This document shows positions 9,131 through 19,440 of a stretch of 64,000 nt of DNA, in pieces. Numbering within the stretch: the first letter of the stretch is position 1; every line of letters begins with the position of its first letter. The notes beneath the pieces were generated by a model. That model made no database searches, was not told the origin of the DNA, and was given only the letters and a program-made list of their open reading frames with translations. This DNA comes from Neomesorhizobium albiziae (lineage in GTDB: Bacteria > Pseudomonadota > Alphaproteobacteria > Rhizobiales > Rhizobiaceae): NCBI RefSeq assembly GCF_900114255.1, contig NZ_FOSL01000005.1:62001-126000 (forward strand), read 5' to 3'. The position numbers were made by a program, and so were the translations under genes.

Positions 9131-11446
9131 TCAGGCGGGGTTCTGCGCCTGCTGCGCGGCTTCCACCACCGCCAGCGCCGTCATGTTGACAACGCCCCGC
9201 GAGGTGACCGATGGGGTCAGGATATGCGCCGGCTTGGCCGCGCCGAGCAGGATCGGCCCGACATGCAGCGCGTCCATCATCTGTTTGACTGTGGTCAAAG
9301 CGATGTTGGCCGAATCGAGGTTCGGGAACACCAGGAGATTGGCTTCGCCCTTCAGCGTCGAGTGCGGGTTGACACGGTGGCGGAGCTGCTCCGAAAGCGC
9401 TGAATCACCGTGCATCTCGCCATCGGCCTGAAGTTTGGGCGCGATGCGCTGCAGAATCGCTGCTGCTTCGCGCATTTTCAATGCACTGGCCGAATCGCGC
9501 GAGCCGAAATTCGAGTGCGAAAGCAACGCCGCCTTCGGTTCGATGCCGAAGCGGCTGATCTCCTCGGCGGCAAGCACGGTCATCTCGGCGATTTCCTCCG
9601 CCGAGGGGTCGACCGATACATAGGTGTCGGTGAAGAAAACCACGCCACGCTGCGTGATCAGCATCGACAGCGCCGACAGGTCGCGGTCGGTGACGCCGGC
9701 GCGCGGGCCGATGATCAACTGCACATTGCGCAAATGCCGCTCGAACCGGCCTTCCAGCCCGCAGATCATCGCGTCGGCGTCGCCACGTTTCAGCGCCAGC
9801 GCGGCGATCACAGTGGTATTGGTGCGCACCATGGTGCGCGCTGCTTCCGGCGTGACGCCGCGGCGCCCGCCAAGCTCGATCAGCAGGTCGACATAGCCGC
9901 GATAGCGCGGATCGTCTTCCGGATTGATCAGTTCGAAGTCGATGCCCGGCCTGATCTTCAGGCCATAGCGGCGCAGCCGGACGTCGACGACATGCGGGCG
10001 GCCGATCAGGATCGGCAGCGCGGTGCCTTCCTCAAGCACCACTTGCGCGGCGCGCAACACCCGCTCGTCCTCGCCGTCGGCATAGATCACGCGCTTGGCG
10101 TTGGCGCTCTTGGCCGCCGAAAACACCGGCTTCATCACCAGGCCGGAGCGGAATACGAAGCGGCTCAACCGGTCGAGATAGGCCGGCCAGTCCTCGATCG
10201 GTCGCTTGGCGACACCGCTTTCGCAGGCGGCTTTGGCAACGGCCGGCGCAATGCGCAGGATCAGCCTTGGATCGAAAGGCGAGGGGATGAGGAAATCCGG
10301 ACCGAAGGTCGGCGTCTCGCCGGAATAGGCGCGCGCCGCGATGTCGGAAGGCTCTTCGCGCGCCAACGCCGCGATGGCGCGCACCGCTGCCATCTTCATT
10401 TCCTCGTTGATGGCGGTTGCGCCGCAATCCAGCGCGCCGCGGAAAATGTAGGGGAAGCACAGAACATTGTTGACCTGGTTCGGAAAATCCGAACGCCCGG
10501 TGCAGATCATCGCGTCGGGCCGCGCCGTCCGCGCCAGTTCCGGCATGATCTCCGGCGTCGGATTGGCGAGCGCCAGGATCAGCGGCTTTTCAGCCATGCC
10601 GGCCAGGAGTTCGGGTTTCAACACGCCCGCGGCCGACAATCCCAGGAAAACATCTGCGCCGCCGATCACGTCCGCCAGCGTGCGTGCGTTGGTCTCCTTG
10701 ACGTAAGGGTCCTTCCAGCGGTCCATCTCTTCCAGGCGGCCCTTGAAGGCGACGCCGTGGCGGTCGGTGACCCAGATATTCTCGTGTTTGGCGCCAAGCG
10801 ATACCAGCAGATTGAGGCAGGCAAGCGCTGCCGCCCCGGCGCCTGAGGTGACGATCTTGATGTCCTCGATTTTCTTGCCGGCGAATTCGAGCCCGTTCAG
10901 CACCGCCGCTGCGACGATGATGGCGGTTCCGTGCTGGTCGTCATGGAACACAGGAATGGCCATGCGCGCCTTCAGCTGTTCCTCGACCTCGAAACATTCC
11001 GGCGCCTTGATGTCTTCGAGGTTGATGCCGCCGAAGGTGGGTTCGAGCGCCGCCACCGTCTGCACCATCCGGTCGATCTCAGGCGCGTCGATCTCGATGT
11101 CGAAGACGTCGATGCCGGCGAACTTCTTGAACAGGACGGCCTTGCCTTCCATCACCGGCTTGGAGGCGAGAGGGCCGATATTGCCGAGACCGAGCACCGC
11201 CGAGCCGTTTGAAATGACGGCGACGAGGTTGCCGCGCGCCGTGTAGTCGGCGGCCGTCGCCGGATCGTCCTTGATCGCAAGGCAGGGAGCAGCAACGCCC
11301 GGCGAATAGGCGAGCGCCAGGTCGCGCTGGTTACCGAGGGGCTTCGTCGCCTGGATTTCAAGCTTTCCGGGCGTCGGGTGCTTGTGGAAGAAGAGCGCTG
11401 CCTCGTCCAAGTCCGAGAGCTCGGCCTTCTTGTTCTCGATGTTCAT
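9131..11446 (-). CDS. Malic enzyme with C-terminal phosphotransacetylase-like domain
   Basis: The enzyme oxidatively decarboxylates malate to pyruvate and CO2, making NAD(P)H. The first ~430 of 771 residues are a bacterial malic enzyme, with the Tyr-containing [13 protein letters not shown], the metal region [10 protein letters not shown] and the Rossmann segment [11 protein letters not shown]. Residues about 440-771 resemble phosphate acetyltransferase, the regulatory domain of MaeB-type enzymes. Rhizobia have NAD (Dme) and NADP (Tme) versions of this architecture, and I cannot assign the cofactor. It is monocistronic with about 170 bp upstream. Confidence 0.93.
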   Translation of the reverse strand: MNIENKKAELSDLDEAALFFHKHPTPGKLEIQATKPLGNQRDLALAYSPGVAAPCLAIKDDPATAADYTARGNLVAVISNGSAVLGLGNIGPLASKPVMEGKAVLFKKFAGIDVFDIEIDAPEIDRMVQTVAALEPTFGGINLEDIKAPECFEVEEQLKARMAIPVFHDDQHGTAIIVAAAVLNGLEFAGKKIEDIKIVTSGAGAAALACLNLLVSLGAKHENIWVTDRHGVAFKGRLEEMDRWKDPYVKETNARTLADVIGGADVFLGLSAAGVLKPELLAGMAEKPLILALANPTPEIMPELARTARPDAMICTGRSDFPNQVNNVLCFPYIFRGALDCGATAINEEMKMAAVRAIAALAREEPSDIAARAYSGETPTFGPDFLIPSPFDPRLILRIAPAVAKAACESGVAKRPIEDWPAYLDRLSRFVFRSGLVMKPVFSAAKSANAKRVIYADGEDERVLRAAQVVLEEGTALPILIGRPHVVDVRLRRYGLKIRPGIDFELINPEDDPRYRGYVDLLIELGGRRGVTPEAARTMVRTNTTVIAALALKRGDADAMICGLEGRFERHLRNVQLIIGPRAGVTDRDLSALSMLITQRGVVFFTDTYVSVDPSAEEIAEMTVLAAEEISRFGIEPKAALLSHSNFGSRDSASALKMREAAAILQRIAPKLQADGEMHGDSALSEQLRHRVNPHSTLKGEANLLVFPNLDSANIALTTVKQMMDALHVGPILLGAAKPAHILTPSVTSRGVVNMTALAVVEAAQQAQNPA

Positions 11447-11617
11447 CCAGCGAGCTCCTCTGCGGTTTTCTCTCCGGTTTTAGCACGCGAAATCATATTG
11501 GCGAGTGCCATGCCTCAAAAAGCCTTCCGAACAGGTGCGGCGGAAAAGCATATTGTTGCAAACGGTTACCCCCAAAATCTCAGTCAGGGCGCAATGGCTG
11601 GCGCGCACGGCGTGACC

Positions 11618-12382
11618 TTAAAACGCGCTGACGTAGCTGCCGCCGTCGACCGGGATGTTCTGCCCGGTCAGGTAGCCGGCATGCACCGAGCAGAAGAATG
11701 CGCAGATCTGGCCGAATTCTTCCGGAGTTCCCAGGCGCTTTGCAGGAATATCGGCCAGCATCTTCTTTTCGTCGTCGGCAAGCTCGTGCCCGGCGCGGTT
11801 TGCGCCGCGCAGCCGCTCGGTATCGAGCTTGCCGGGCAGGAGGCTGTTGATGGTGACGTTTCTGTCGGCGACGGTACGGGCGACGCCGGCGAGAAACGAG
11901 GTCAGCCCGGCCCGCGCGCCGGACGACAGGTCGAGGCCGGGGATCGGCATGTAGACCGACAGCGATGTGATGTTGACGATACGGCCGAAACCGCGCTCCG
12001 CCATGCCTGGGATGACCGCCTGGATGAGTTCCAGCGGCGTCACCATGTTGTTGGTCACTCCTTCGAGAATCTGCGCGCGCGTCAGGTCCGCGAAGTCGCG
12101 GCGCGGCGGGCCGCCATTGTTGTTGACCAGGATATCGGGCTGCGGGCAGGCGGCGAGCAGCGCCTTCTGGATTTCGGGTTTCGATACATCGCCCGGCACT
12201 TCCGCTACCGTCACGCCGAAACGCTGGCGAATGTCGGCGGCGGTTGCGGCAACGGTGTCTGCATCGCGTCCGTTGACCACGATATCGCAGCCGGCTTCAG
12301 CCAGCGCGGTGGCGCAGCCGCGGCCGAGCCCCTTGCTCGACGCACAGACGATCGCCTTCTTTCCCCGGATGCCGAGATCCAT
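11618..12382 (-). CDS. SDR family oxidoreductase with non-canonical catalytic residues
   Basis: A 254-residue Rossmann-fold protein, FabG-like in overall layout: nucleotide loop CASSKGLGRG at 13-22, the strand motif LVNNNGG at 85-91, and a G-G-S C-terminus. The catalytic Ser is present (Ser140 in NITS), but the Tyr expected 13 residues on is Ser153 and the usual Lys is Arg157. This pattern occurs in an SDR subgroup whose reaction is unclear, so the substrate is unknown. AAGGAG about 8 nt before this ATG supports the start. Confidence 0.85.
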   Translation of the reverse strand: MDLGIRGKKAIVCASSKGLGRGCATALAEAGCDIVVNGRDADTVAATAADIRQRFGVTVAEVPGDVSKPEIQKALLAACPQPDILVNNNGGPPRRDFADLTRAQILEGVTNNMVTPLELIQAVIPGMAERGFGRIVNITSLSVYMPIPGLDLSSGARAGLTSFLAGVARTVADRNVTINSLLPGKLDTERLRGANRAGHELADDEKKMLADIPAKRLGTPEEFGQICAFFCSVHAGYLTGQNIPVDGGSYVSAF

Positions 12383-12505
12383 GATGCACTCCTTTTCACG
12401 ATGCTGCGGCAACCTATCGCGGCCGACGCTTCAGCCGCAACCGTCATACGCCTGTTGCATGAATCGGGGCATAGCAAACGCGCCGCAACCGGTTGGGAAA
12501 GCTCG

Positions 12506-13327
12506 ATGTCCTGCGACAAGACACGCAATTTCCGCACTTTGTTCATCTCCGATGTCCATCTTGGCTCGAAACCGGCCAAGGCGGAGTTCCTGATCGATTT
12601 CCTGCGCCATCATGAGGCCGAGACGCTCTTCCTGGTCGGCGACATCGTTGACGGCTGGCGGCTGCGCCGCTCCTGGCACTGGCCGCAGACGCACAATGAC
12701 GTCGTGCAGAAGTTGCTGCGCCAGGCGCGCAAGGGCACCCGGATCACCTATATCGCCGGCAATCACGATGAATTCCTGCGCAACTTCCAGGGCACCCATT
12801 TCGGCGGCATCGTGGTTGCCGATCGCGCCATCCACGAAACAGCCGACGGCCGGCGTTTCCTGGTCATCCACGGCGATCAGTTCGATTCCATCGTCCACAA
12901 TGTCCGCTGGCTCGCCTATCTCGGCGACAAGGCTTACGACGCCGCCATCATCGTCAACCGGGTGGTCGCGCGGTTCCGCCGCCTTTTCGGCATGCCCTAC
13001 TGGTCGTTTTCCTCATGGGCGAAGGTGAAGGTCAAGAAAGCCGTCAACTTCATCAGCCATTTCCAGCAGATCGTCGCCCAGGAGGCGCGCCGCTCCAATG
13101 TCGACGGGGTCATCTGCGGCCATATCCATCACGCCGCAATGGAGCGCATCGAAGGCATCGAATACGTCAACACCGGCGATTGGGTCGAAAGCTGTACGGC
13201 GATAGCCGAACATTTCGACGGCTCGATGGAAATCATCCACTGGGCGCATGTGCTGGCCGACGTGCCGGCCTCGAGCGGCAGGTTCGTTCCCGTCGTCATC
13301 GACGGCGATGCCGCGGAAGCGGCCTGA
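12506..13327 (+). CDS. LpxH-like metallophosphoesterase
   Basis: A 273-residue calcineurin-type phosphoesterase with the expected metal motifs: F-I-S-D-V-H-L-G (D-x-H), L-V-G-D-I-V-D-G (G-D), Y-I-A-G-N-H-D-E (G-N-H-D), I-H-G-D-Q-F-D and the C-terminal G-H-I-H-H. It resembles UDP-2,3-diacylglucosamine pyrophosphatases. Alphaproteobacteria generally use LpxI for lipid A, so a direct LpxH role is uncertain. Homologues often precede a glycosyltransferase; here about 400 bp of unrecognised sequence follows. A long in-frame extension upstream is antisense to the SDR gene and is rejected. Confidence 0.85.
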   Translation: MSCDKTRNFRTLFISDVHLGSKPAKAEFLIDFLRHHEAETLFLVGDIVDGWRLRRSWHWPQTHNDVVQKLLRQARKGTRITYIAGNHDEFLRNFQGTHFGGIVVADRAIHETADGRRFLVIHGDQFDSIVHNVRWLAYLGDKAYDAAIIVNRVVARFRRLFGMPYWSFSSWAKVKVKKAVNFISHFQQIVAQEARRSNVDGVICGHIHHAAMERIEGIEYVNTGDWVESCTAIAEHFDGSMEIIHWAHVLADVPASSGRFVPVVIDGDAAEAA

Positions 13328-13726
13328 GGTGGGCTATGTGCCCGAAACCCCGGAATATCTCTCGGGCAGGAATGCAGTCGTTTGGTACCATGCCGGCGGG
13401 TTTGCCGGAACTCTCGCCGGCGTCCCGTCACGCCGTGCGGCTCGGCGTGCTCGGTTGTTTTGAAGCCGGCGCGGGGCGCAAGGTTTCGGAGCGGCAAATC
13501 GTTGTTCCACTGACGCGGAAGCCCGGCGATCACGCACGCGTCCGGCGGCGGCCAGCCTGCACGCCCGATCCGCCAACGCATGTGTCAGCCGATTGTTTCG
13601 AACGTCCGGGTTGTTGACATAAATCGATTAGGCCACCGGTATCGCGCCCGCGGCCATCATGTTATGGGAGCCTGCAGCTGGCAAACCATGCTGCTTGCCC
13701 GTGCCTGCTCCTTCCGGCCTTCCTCG
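13328..13726 (+). other. 400-bp stretch without a recognised gene
   Basis: Short ORFs cross this interval but none has a family signature, good ribosome site or consistent composition. Small GC-rich inverted repeats are present, for example CACGCC/GGCGTG near 13430-13452, without a following T run. The last part presumably holds the promoter of the MFS gene. A decayed gene is possible but I cannot show one. Confidence 0.3.
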
Positions 13727-14941
13727 ATGTCGCTCCCGCCGCTCACGCCCGAACAGCTTATCAAACCGCGCCATTTCGAGTTGCGCATTTCGCTGATCTT
13801 CATGGCGATCTTCATTTCGTCGGGCGTGCATCTTCCCTATTTTCCGGTGTGGCTCGAAGCGAACGGCTTCAACGCCGAAGAGATCGCGGTCATCCTTGCT
13901 GCGCCGATGTTCCTGCGCGTCGTTACCACGCCCATCATCTCGACATTGGCCGACCGGGCCAACGATCGGGCCGACGTGCTGATCGGGCTTTGCGGCGCAT
14001 CCCTGGCGATATCGTCGGGCTATTTCCTGCCGCCGACCTACGGCATCGTGCTCGGCGTTTCGCTGCTTCTGGCAATCGTCTGGACGCCGCATTCGCCGCT
14101 GGTCGATTCGCTGGCGCTGTCGGGCGTGCGGCGGTTCGGCTGCGACTATTCGAAAATGCGCATCTGGGGCTCGGTGATCTTCTTCTGCGCCAATTTTTTC
14201 GGTGGCGTCATCATCGCCCAGACCAGTGAGCAGATCGTACCGGTTATGATCTCGGTGGGGCTGGCGGTCGGGCTTGCTGTCTCTTTCCTGGCGCCGCGCC
14301 TCGGCCGCCCGCGGCTTGCTTCTCCGCTTTCGACCGCCGACCTTCCGGAAGCAGCGCCCTCGCTGATGCGGCCTTACTTCCTGTTTTTCGTCGCCAGCGC
14401 CGGTGTCACCGTCGCCAGCCACGCCCTTCTCTACGCTTTCGTCTCCATCTACTGGAAATCGCTTGGCATTTCCGATTCGACGATCGGCATTCTATGGGCA
14501 TTCGCGGTGGTTGCCGAAGTCGGCATGTTCATGGTGTTCACGCGGCTCTTTGGCCGGGTGCCGGCCACCACAACGCTGATGCTCGCTTCGATCGCCGCGA
14601 TGGTCCGCTGGATCGCGTTTCCGCTGATCTGGCCGCTGGGCCTCGGCGTCTTCGGCTTTTTCCTCGTGCAGGCCCTGCATGCGGTGTCGACCGGGCTGAT
14701 CCTGCTCAGCCTGCAGAAAATGATCGCCGAGACCGTTTCGGAAGCCCGGACGGGAGCAGCCCAGGGCATCAACTTTTTCGCCAGCGGTTTCGGCCTGGCC
14801 ATCATGACGCTGTTGTCCGGTCCCATTTACGAGGCGATGGCGCAGTCTGGTTTCTACGTGATGGCCGCCGTTGCGTTGGGAGGCCTCGGCCTTGGCATCA
14901 TGGCGCGCCGCTCAGCCCCAAAGCGCGGCCTCTGGCGCTGA
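13727..14941 (+). CDS. MFS transporter (HcaT/PPP-like)
   Basis: A transporter of about 404 residues with roughly 12 hydrophobic segments. The start at MSLPPLTPEQLIKPRHFELR gives a short cytoplasmic lead into the first membrane helix; upstream in-frame ATGs at 13664 and 13688 add low-complexity residues and are less likely. Helix content and the G-V-H-L-P-Y-F-P-V-W-L motif resemble the phenylpropionate/nucleoside-type MFS_1 branch, but the substrate is unknown. Its last 30 bp overlap the 3' end of the dipeptide epimerase gene on the other strand. Confidence 0.85.
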   Translation: MSLPPLTPEQLIKPRHFELRISLIFMAIFISSGVHLPYFPVWLEANGFNAEEIAVILAAPMFLRVVTTPIISTLADRANDRADVLIGLCGASLAISSGYFLPPTYGIVLGVSLLLAIVWTPHSPLVDSLALSGVRRFGCDYSKMRIWGSVIFFCANFFGGVIIAQTSEQIVPVMISVGLAVGLAVSFLAPRLGRPRLASPLSTADLPEAAPSLMRPYFLFFVASAGVTVASHALLYAFVSIYWKSLGISDSTIGILWAFAVVAEVGMFMVFTRLFGRVPATTTLMLASIAAMVRWIAFPLIWPLGLGVFGFFLVQALHAVSTGLILLSLQKMIAETVSEARTGAAQGINFFASGFGLAIMTLLSGPIYEAMAQSGFYVMAAVALGGLGLGIMARRSAPKRGLWR

Positions 14942-15895
14942 CACCATCGACCCTTCGTAGACCAGTCCCGGCGAACGGTCTTGCGCCAGCAGTAGGGGTC
15001 CGTCGAGGTCGACGAAATCGGCGTCCTGGGCCAGCAGCACCGCCGGCGCCATCGCCAGCGATGTGCCGACCATGCAGCCCACCATGACGCCGAAGCCCAT
15101 GTCGCGGGCCCGGTCGCGCAATGCGATCGCAGCCGTCAGCCCTCCGGCCTTGTCCAGCTTGATGTTGACCGCGTCGTAAAGCCCTTTCAGGGCTTCGAGT
15201 CCCTCGGCGGTGTGGACGCTTTCGTCGGCGCAGATGGGCACGGGATGCGTGATCTCCCGCAGAATCTGGTCTTTACCGGCGGGCAGGGGCTGTTCGATCA
15301 GCACGATTCCAAGTTCGGCGGCCGCCGTCAGGTTTTCGCGGATGTTGGCGTCGCTCCAGCCCTCGTTGGCATCGAGGATGATCCTGCTGTCGGGCGCCGC
15401 TTCGACGACGGCGCGGATGCGGGCAATGTCGCCATCGCCGCCGATCTTCACCTTGAGCAGCGGCCGCCCGGCATTGGCCCGGGCTTGCGCCGCCATTGCC
15501 TCGGGCTCGCCGAGAGACAGCGTGAATGCTGTCGTCAGCGGGCTCGGCTTTGCCTTGCCTATGCTTTCGGCGACGCGCCTGCCGGAGATTTTCGCCTCGA
15601 GGTCCCAGAGCGCGCAGTCCACCGCGTTTCGTGCAGCTCCAGCCGGCATGATGGAGAGCAGCGCGTTGCGGTCGGCGCCGCCCGCGATATCTGCCCGCAC
15701 GGCCTCGATCGCCTGGCGCACGCTTTCCATCGTCTCGCCATAGCGGCGGTAGGGCACGCATTCGCCGCGCCCGCCGTGCTTTCCCTCGGTGATCGTGCAG
15801 GTCAACACCTCGGCTTCCGTCTTCGAGCCGCGCGAAATGGTGAAGGTTCCGGCGATCGGAAAACGCTCGGCCTGGACGGAAATGTCACGCGGCAT
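14912..15895 (-). CDS. dgcA: Dipeptide epimerase / enolase-superfamily racemase
   Basis: A 327-residue muconate-lactonizing-type enzyme. Visible catalytic elements are the K-V-K pair in LLKVKIGG, metal ligands in IILDANEGW (Asp), IEQPLP (Glu) and ICADES (Asp), and the second catalytic Lys in NIKLDKAGG. This fits L-Ala-D/L-Glu epimerases (used in murein peptide recycling) and the related N-acetyl-D-Glu racemase DgcA; sequence alone does not separate them. It diverges from the Mla operon and converges with the MFS carrier. Confidence 0.87.
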   Translation of the reverse strand: MPRDISVQAERFPIAGTFTISRGSKTEAEVLTCTITEGKHGGRGECVPYRRYGETMESVRQAIEAVRADIAGGADRNALLSIMPAGAARNAVDCALWDLEAKISGRRVAESIGKAKPSPLTTAFTLSLGEPEAMAAQARANAGRPLLKVKIGGDGDIARIRAVVEAAPDSRIILDANEGWSDANIRENLTAAAELGIVLIEQPLPAGKDQILREITHPVPICADESVHTAEGLEALKGLYDAVNIKLDKAGGLTAAIALRDRARDMGFGVMVGCMVGTSLAMAPAVLLAQDADFVDLDGPLLLAQDRSPGLVYEGSMVSAPEAALWG

Positions 15896-15973
15896 ATTTT
15901 TCTTCCTTGGAATCAGTGCGCTAGGTTCCGCACAAAGTGACAGACCGCAGGCGGCGGGTTAAGACTCCACGCC

Positions 15974-17155
15974 ATGTTGAATGATGCTCCGCTGCAAGCA
16001 AGCCGCACGCCGGACGCGCAGAATCAGCCCGAGGTCAATGTCCGCGAGGACAAGGACGGGCTGGCTGTCGCGTTTTCGGGCAACTGGACGACGCGCCGCG
16101 TGCATTTTGTCGACCACGATGTGCGTGCGCTCGAATTGCGTGGCGACGTCAGAAAGATGACATTGGACATTTCGGGCATCCAGCGCATCGACACCGCTGG
16201 CGCCTGGCTTGTCGAGCGCCTGATCGCGGCCAACGCGGCCCGCGGCGTCGAGACCACTGTGGTCGGCGAAAGCGAGGCTGCCGGCATCCTGCTTCATGCA
16301 GTGGCGGAAGCGACGAGGGGCAAGGAAGCCCCGGCGGCGCCGGCTAGCGACAACATCTTCATCCGCTTTCTCGAAACGCTCGGGCGCGGCGTATATGCCG
16401 GCCGGGACGATTTCATCGCCGGCATGTACATTCTGGGGTCGACCATACGCGGCGCGCAGATGAAGCTTGGCCGCGGCAATGCCGTCAATCTCGCGGCGAT
16501 CGTCGCCCAGATAGACCGCATGGGCGTCGGCGCCATACCCGTCGTCCTCCTGATGTCGGCCATCGTCGGCGCCATCGTCGCCCAGCAAGGCGCTTTCCAA
16601 CTGCGCTACTTCGGCGCCGAGATTTTCGTCGTCGATCTGGTCGGCATCCTTGTGCTGCGCGAACTCGGCGTCCTGCTCACCGCCATCATGATCGCCGGCC
16701 GCTCCGGCAGCGCCATCACAGCCGAAATCGGCTCGATGAAGATGCGCGAAGAGGTCGACGCGCTGACCGTCATCGGCCTGAACCCGGTCGGCGTCCTTGT
16801 GTTTCCGCGCCTCGTCGCCCTGGTGATCGCGCTGCCTTGCCTGACCATTGCCGCGAATTTCGCGGCGATCGGCGGGGCGATCGCCGTCTCGTGGCTTTAT
16901 TCCGGCATTCCACCGGAAGCTTTCATCGACCGCATGCGCGCCAGCATCGATGTTTCGACGATCTTCGCGGGTCTTATCAAGGCCCCGTTCATGGCGCTGA
17001 TCATCGGCATCATCGGTTCGGTCGAGGGCATGAAGGTCGGTGGCAGCGCCGAATCGCTGGGCCTCCATGTGACGTCGTCGGTGGTGAAGTCCATTTTTGT
17101 CGTCATCATCGTCGACGGATTGTTTGCGATGTTCTACGCGGCGATCGATTTTTAG
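15974..17155 (+). CDS. mlaE: MlaE-type lipid ABC permease with N-terminal STAS-like domain
   Basis: Residues about 20-115 resemble a STAS domain (L-D-I-S-G-I-Q-R-I-D-T-A-G-A-W-L), the job done by the separate MlaB in E. coli. Residues about 130-393 are the MlaE permease, with the conserved amphipathic N-terminal helix, several membrane helices and the A-E-I-G-S-M-K-M-R-E-E-V-D-A-L-x-V-I-G coupling loop. It would work with the ATPase and MCE protein below to move phospholipid between inner and outer membrane. First gene of a four-gene operon, 8 bp from the ATPase. Confidence 0.92.
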   Translation: MLNDAPLQASRTPDAQNQPEVNVREDKDGLAVAFSGNWTTRRVHFVDHDVRALELRGDVRKMTLDISGIQRIDTAGAWLVERLIAANAARGVETTVVGESEAAGILLHAVAEATRGKEAPAAPASDNIFIRFLETLGRGVYAGRDDFIAGMYILGSTIRGAQMKLGRGNAVNLAAIVAQIDRMGVGAIPVVLLMSAIVGAIVAQQGAFQLRYFGAEIFVVDLVGILVLRELGVLLTAIMIAGRSGSAITAEIGSMKMREEVDALTVIGLNPVGVLVFPRLVALVIALPCLTIAANFAAIGGAIAVSWLYSGIPPEAFIDRMRASIDVSTIFAGLIKAPFMALIIGIIGSVEGMKVGGSAESLGLHVTSSVVKSIFVVIIVDGLFAMFYAAIDF

Positions 17156-17163
17156 GGCGGCGG

Positions 17164-17985
17164 ATGCTCGGTAGGAAAAATACCATCATAGAAGACGCCC
17201 CGCGGTCGAACGGCGAGCACGAGGTCGTTCTGTCGGCGCGCGACGTCACGGTCGCTTTCGGCGACAAGGTGGTGCTCGACAAGCTGTCGCTCGATATCTA
17301 CCGGGGCGAGATTCTGGGCTTCGTCGGCGCATCCGGCGCTGGCAAATCGGTGCTTCTGCGCACTATTCTCGGTCTCAACAAGAAAAAGGCCGGCGCAATC
17401 AAGCTCTTCGGCATCGACGTTGACAAGGCGAACGAGCTCGACCGCCAGCGGCTCGACATGCGGCTTGGCGTCCTGTTCCAGCACGGGGCGCTGTTCTCGG
17501 CGCTTACCGTGCAGGAGAATGTGCAGGTGCCGATGCGCGAATATCTGGATCTGCCGAAGAAACTCATGGACGAACTGGCCCTGCTCAAGATCGAGCTCGT
17601 CGGGCTGCCGCGCGACGCGGCGGTGAAATTCCCTTCCGAACTTTCGGGTGGCATGATCAAGCGCGCGGCGCTCGCACGTGCGCTGGCGCTTGATCCGGAT
17701 ATAGTCTTTCTCGATGAGCCGACCTCGGGCCTCGACCCGATCGGTGCGGCGGATTTCGACGAACTTGTCGCCAAGTTGCGGGACACGATGGGATTGACCG
17801 TTTATATGGTCACGCATGACCTCGACAGCCTGTTCTCGGTCTGTGACAGAATAGCGGTGCTCGGAAACAAGAAAGTCCTTGTGGAAGGCACCGTGAAGGA
17901 CATGCTGGCAAGCGAAGAACCTTGGGTTAAATCCTACTTCCGCGGCAAGAGGGCGCGGCAACTCGACCTCGCGGCGAGGAACTAG
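17164..17985 (+). CDS. mlaF: MlaF-type lipid ABC transporter ATPase
   Basis: A 273-residue ATPase with Walker A GASGAGKS, Q-loop FQHGALFS, signature LSGGMIKRAALARAL (the M-I-K-R variant typical of Mla/Mce ATPases), Walker B IVFLDEPTSGLDP and switch MVTHDL. It powers the permease encoded just upstream. The ATG lies 8 bp after the mlaE stop, with a weak GGCGG ribosome site, and the next gene starts 4 bp after its own stop, so the genes are translationally close. Confidence 0.93.
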   Translation: MLGRKNTIIEDAPRSNGEHEVVLSARDVTVAFGDKVVLDKLSLDIYRGEILGFVGASGAGKSVLLRTILGLNKKKAGAIKLFGIDVDKANELDRQRLDMRLGVLFQHGALFSALTVQENVQVPMREYLDLPKKLMDELALLKIELVGLPRDAAVKFPSELSGGMIKRAALARALALDPDIVFLDEPTSGLDPIGAADFDELVAKLRDTMGLTVYMVTHDLDSLFSVCDRIAVLGNKKVLVEGTVKDMLASEEPWVKSYFRGKRARQLDLAARN

Positions 17986-17989
17986 GCGC

Positions 17990-19363
17990 ATGGAAACCAA
18001 AGCCAACTACGTCATTGTCGGTATTTTCACGCTGGCCGCGATTCTCGCGGCTTTCGGTTTCGTCTACTGGACGGCTGCCATCGGCGACCGTGGCGAGACG
18101 ATCGAACTGCGCGTCCGCATTCCGGGCTCGGCCTCCGGACTGACGCGGGGCAGCGCTGTGCTGTTCAACGGCGTCAAGGTAGGTGATGTTCGCCGCGTCT
18201 TCATCGACGTCGACAATCCGAGCGTCGCGATCGCCGATACGATCGTCGACCGCTATACGCCGATCACCCGTTCGACGCAGGCCGACATCGGCCTTGCCGG
18301 CCTCACCGGCCAGGCCAACATCGAGCTGAAAGGCGCGGTTTCCAAGGAGCCCAACATCCTCGATGAAGCCGAGGCGAACGGCACAGTCGCCGAGATCGTC
18401 GCCAATCCGTCGGCGGTGACCAACCTTCTGCAAACCGCCCAGGATATCTTCAAGCGCGCCGACAGCGTGCTGACGCAACTTGAAGGATTTGTCGGCGATG
18501 CCCGTGGGCCGTTGACCAAAACGGTCCAGAACGCGCAGAAGTTTTCCGACGCGCTGGCCGCCAATGCCGACGGCGTGCAGAAGTTCCTGTCAAGCGTGAG
18601 CGCCCTTTCCGACGAACTGGCGGGTGTCTCCGGCAAGCTCGACGGGACGCTCGATGCGGCGGAGCAATTGCTGCGTTCGGTAGATCGGGAAAGGGTCGCC
18701 ACGATCGTTGCAAATGTCGAGACCTTCACCAAGAGCCTCAGCAACAGGAGCCAGGATCTCGAAAAGATCATCGCCAACGTGGACACCACGGTAAGTTCGG
18801 TGAACCAATTCGCCGGCAAGGCGACGGCCACGCTCGACAAGGTCGATGGCGTCATCGGCGCGGTCGATCCGGGGACTGTCCGCGAGGCGCTCTCCAACAT
18901 CGGCAAGGCCAGCGAAACCGCCAATCGTGTCGCCGAGGAGGTGGCCAAGGTGACGGATAAATTCGGCGATCGTGCCGACGACATCGACCAGATGATTTCG
19001 GACGCCCAGCAACTGACGCAGCGCCTGAATCAGGCCTCGGTGCGGGTCGATGGCGTTCTGGCCAAGGTCGACAGCCTGCTCGGCTCCGGCGAGGCGCAGG
19101 GCGTGATGGCCGACGCCAGTGCGACGCTGAAATCATTCAAGGAAGTAGCGGATACGCTGAACAAGCGGCTCGGCACCATCACCGATGGCTTTGCCCGCTT
19201 CTCCAATCAGGGCCTGCGCGAGATCGAGGCGTTGGCGGTGGACAGCCGGCGGTCCATCAATCGCATCGAGCAAGCCGTCAGCGACCTCGAACGCAACCCG
19301 CAACGCATATTGAGCGGTGGAGACGGCGAGGTTCGCCAATTCGACGGCCGGGCGCGCCGTTGA
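17990..19363 (+). CDS. mlaD: MCE-domain lipid-binding protein (MlaD-like, long C-terminus)
   Basis: One N-terminal membrane anchor (about residues 7-30) is followed by an MCE domain (about 38-120, with GLTRGSAVLFNGVKVG and QANIELKG). A long helical region (about 140-430) of heptad-like Val/Leu/Ala repeats ends in an Arg-rich tail. E. coli MlaD is about 180 residues, so this 457-residue version is closer to long MCE proteins whose helices may form a tunnel across the periplasm. The domain call is firm; the structural role is inferred. Confidence 0.9.
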   Translation: METKANYVIVGIFTLAAILAAFGFVYWTAAIGDRGETIELRVRIPGSASGLTRGSAVLFNGVKVGDVRRVFIDVDNPSVAIADTIVDRYTPITRSTQADIGLAGLTGQANIELKGAVSKEPNILDEAEANGTVAEIVANPSAVTNLLQTAQDIFKRADSVLTQLEGFVGDARGPLTKTVQNAQKFSDALAANADGVQKFLSSVSALSDELAGVSGKLDGTLDAAEQLLRSVDRERVATIVANVETFTKSLSNRSQDLEKIIANVDTTVSSVNQFAGKATATLDKVDGVIGAVDPGTVREALSNIGKASETANRVAEEVAKVTDKFGDRADDIDQMISDAQQLTQRLNQASVRVDGVLAKVDSLLGSGEAQGVMADASATLKSFKEVADTLNKRLGTITDGFARFSNQGLREIEALAVDSRRSINRIEQAVSDLERNPQRILSGGDGEVRQFDGRARR

Positions 19364-19440
19364 CATCGCTTGCGCCACCCCGCAAGAGAGAATCCGTGAG
19401 GGATGTAGGCTTTTGCATTTGAGTCTCCGGGGAGCCGCAC

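Noticed and set aside
11378-12505. Upstream extension of the phosphoesterase frame
   Set aside because: It is antisense to the SDR and malic enzyme leader; family alignment starts at 12506.
13580-13726. N-terminal extension of the MFS carrier
   Set aside because: Adds about 49 residues of non-family character; no good ribosome site.
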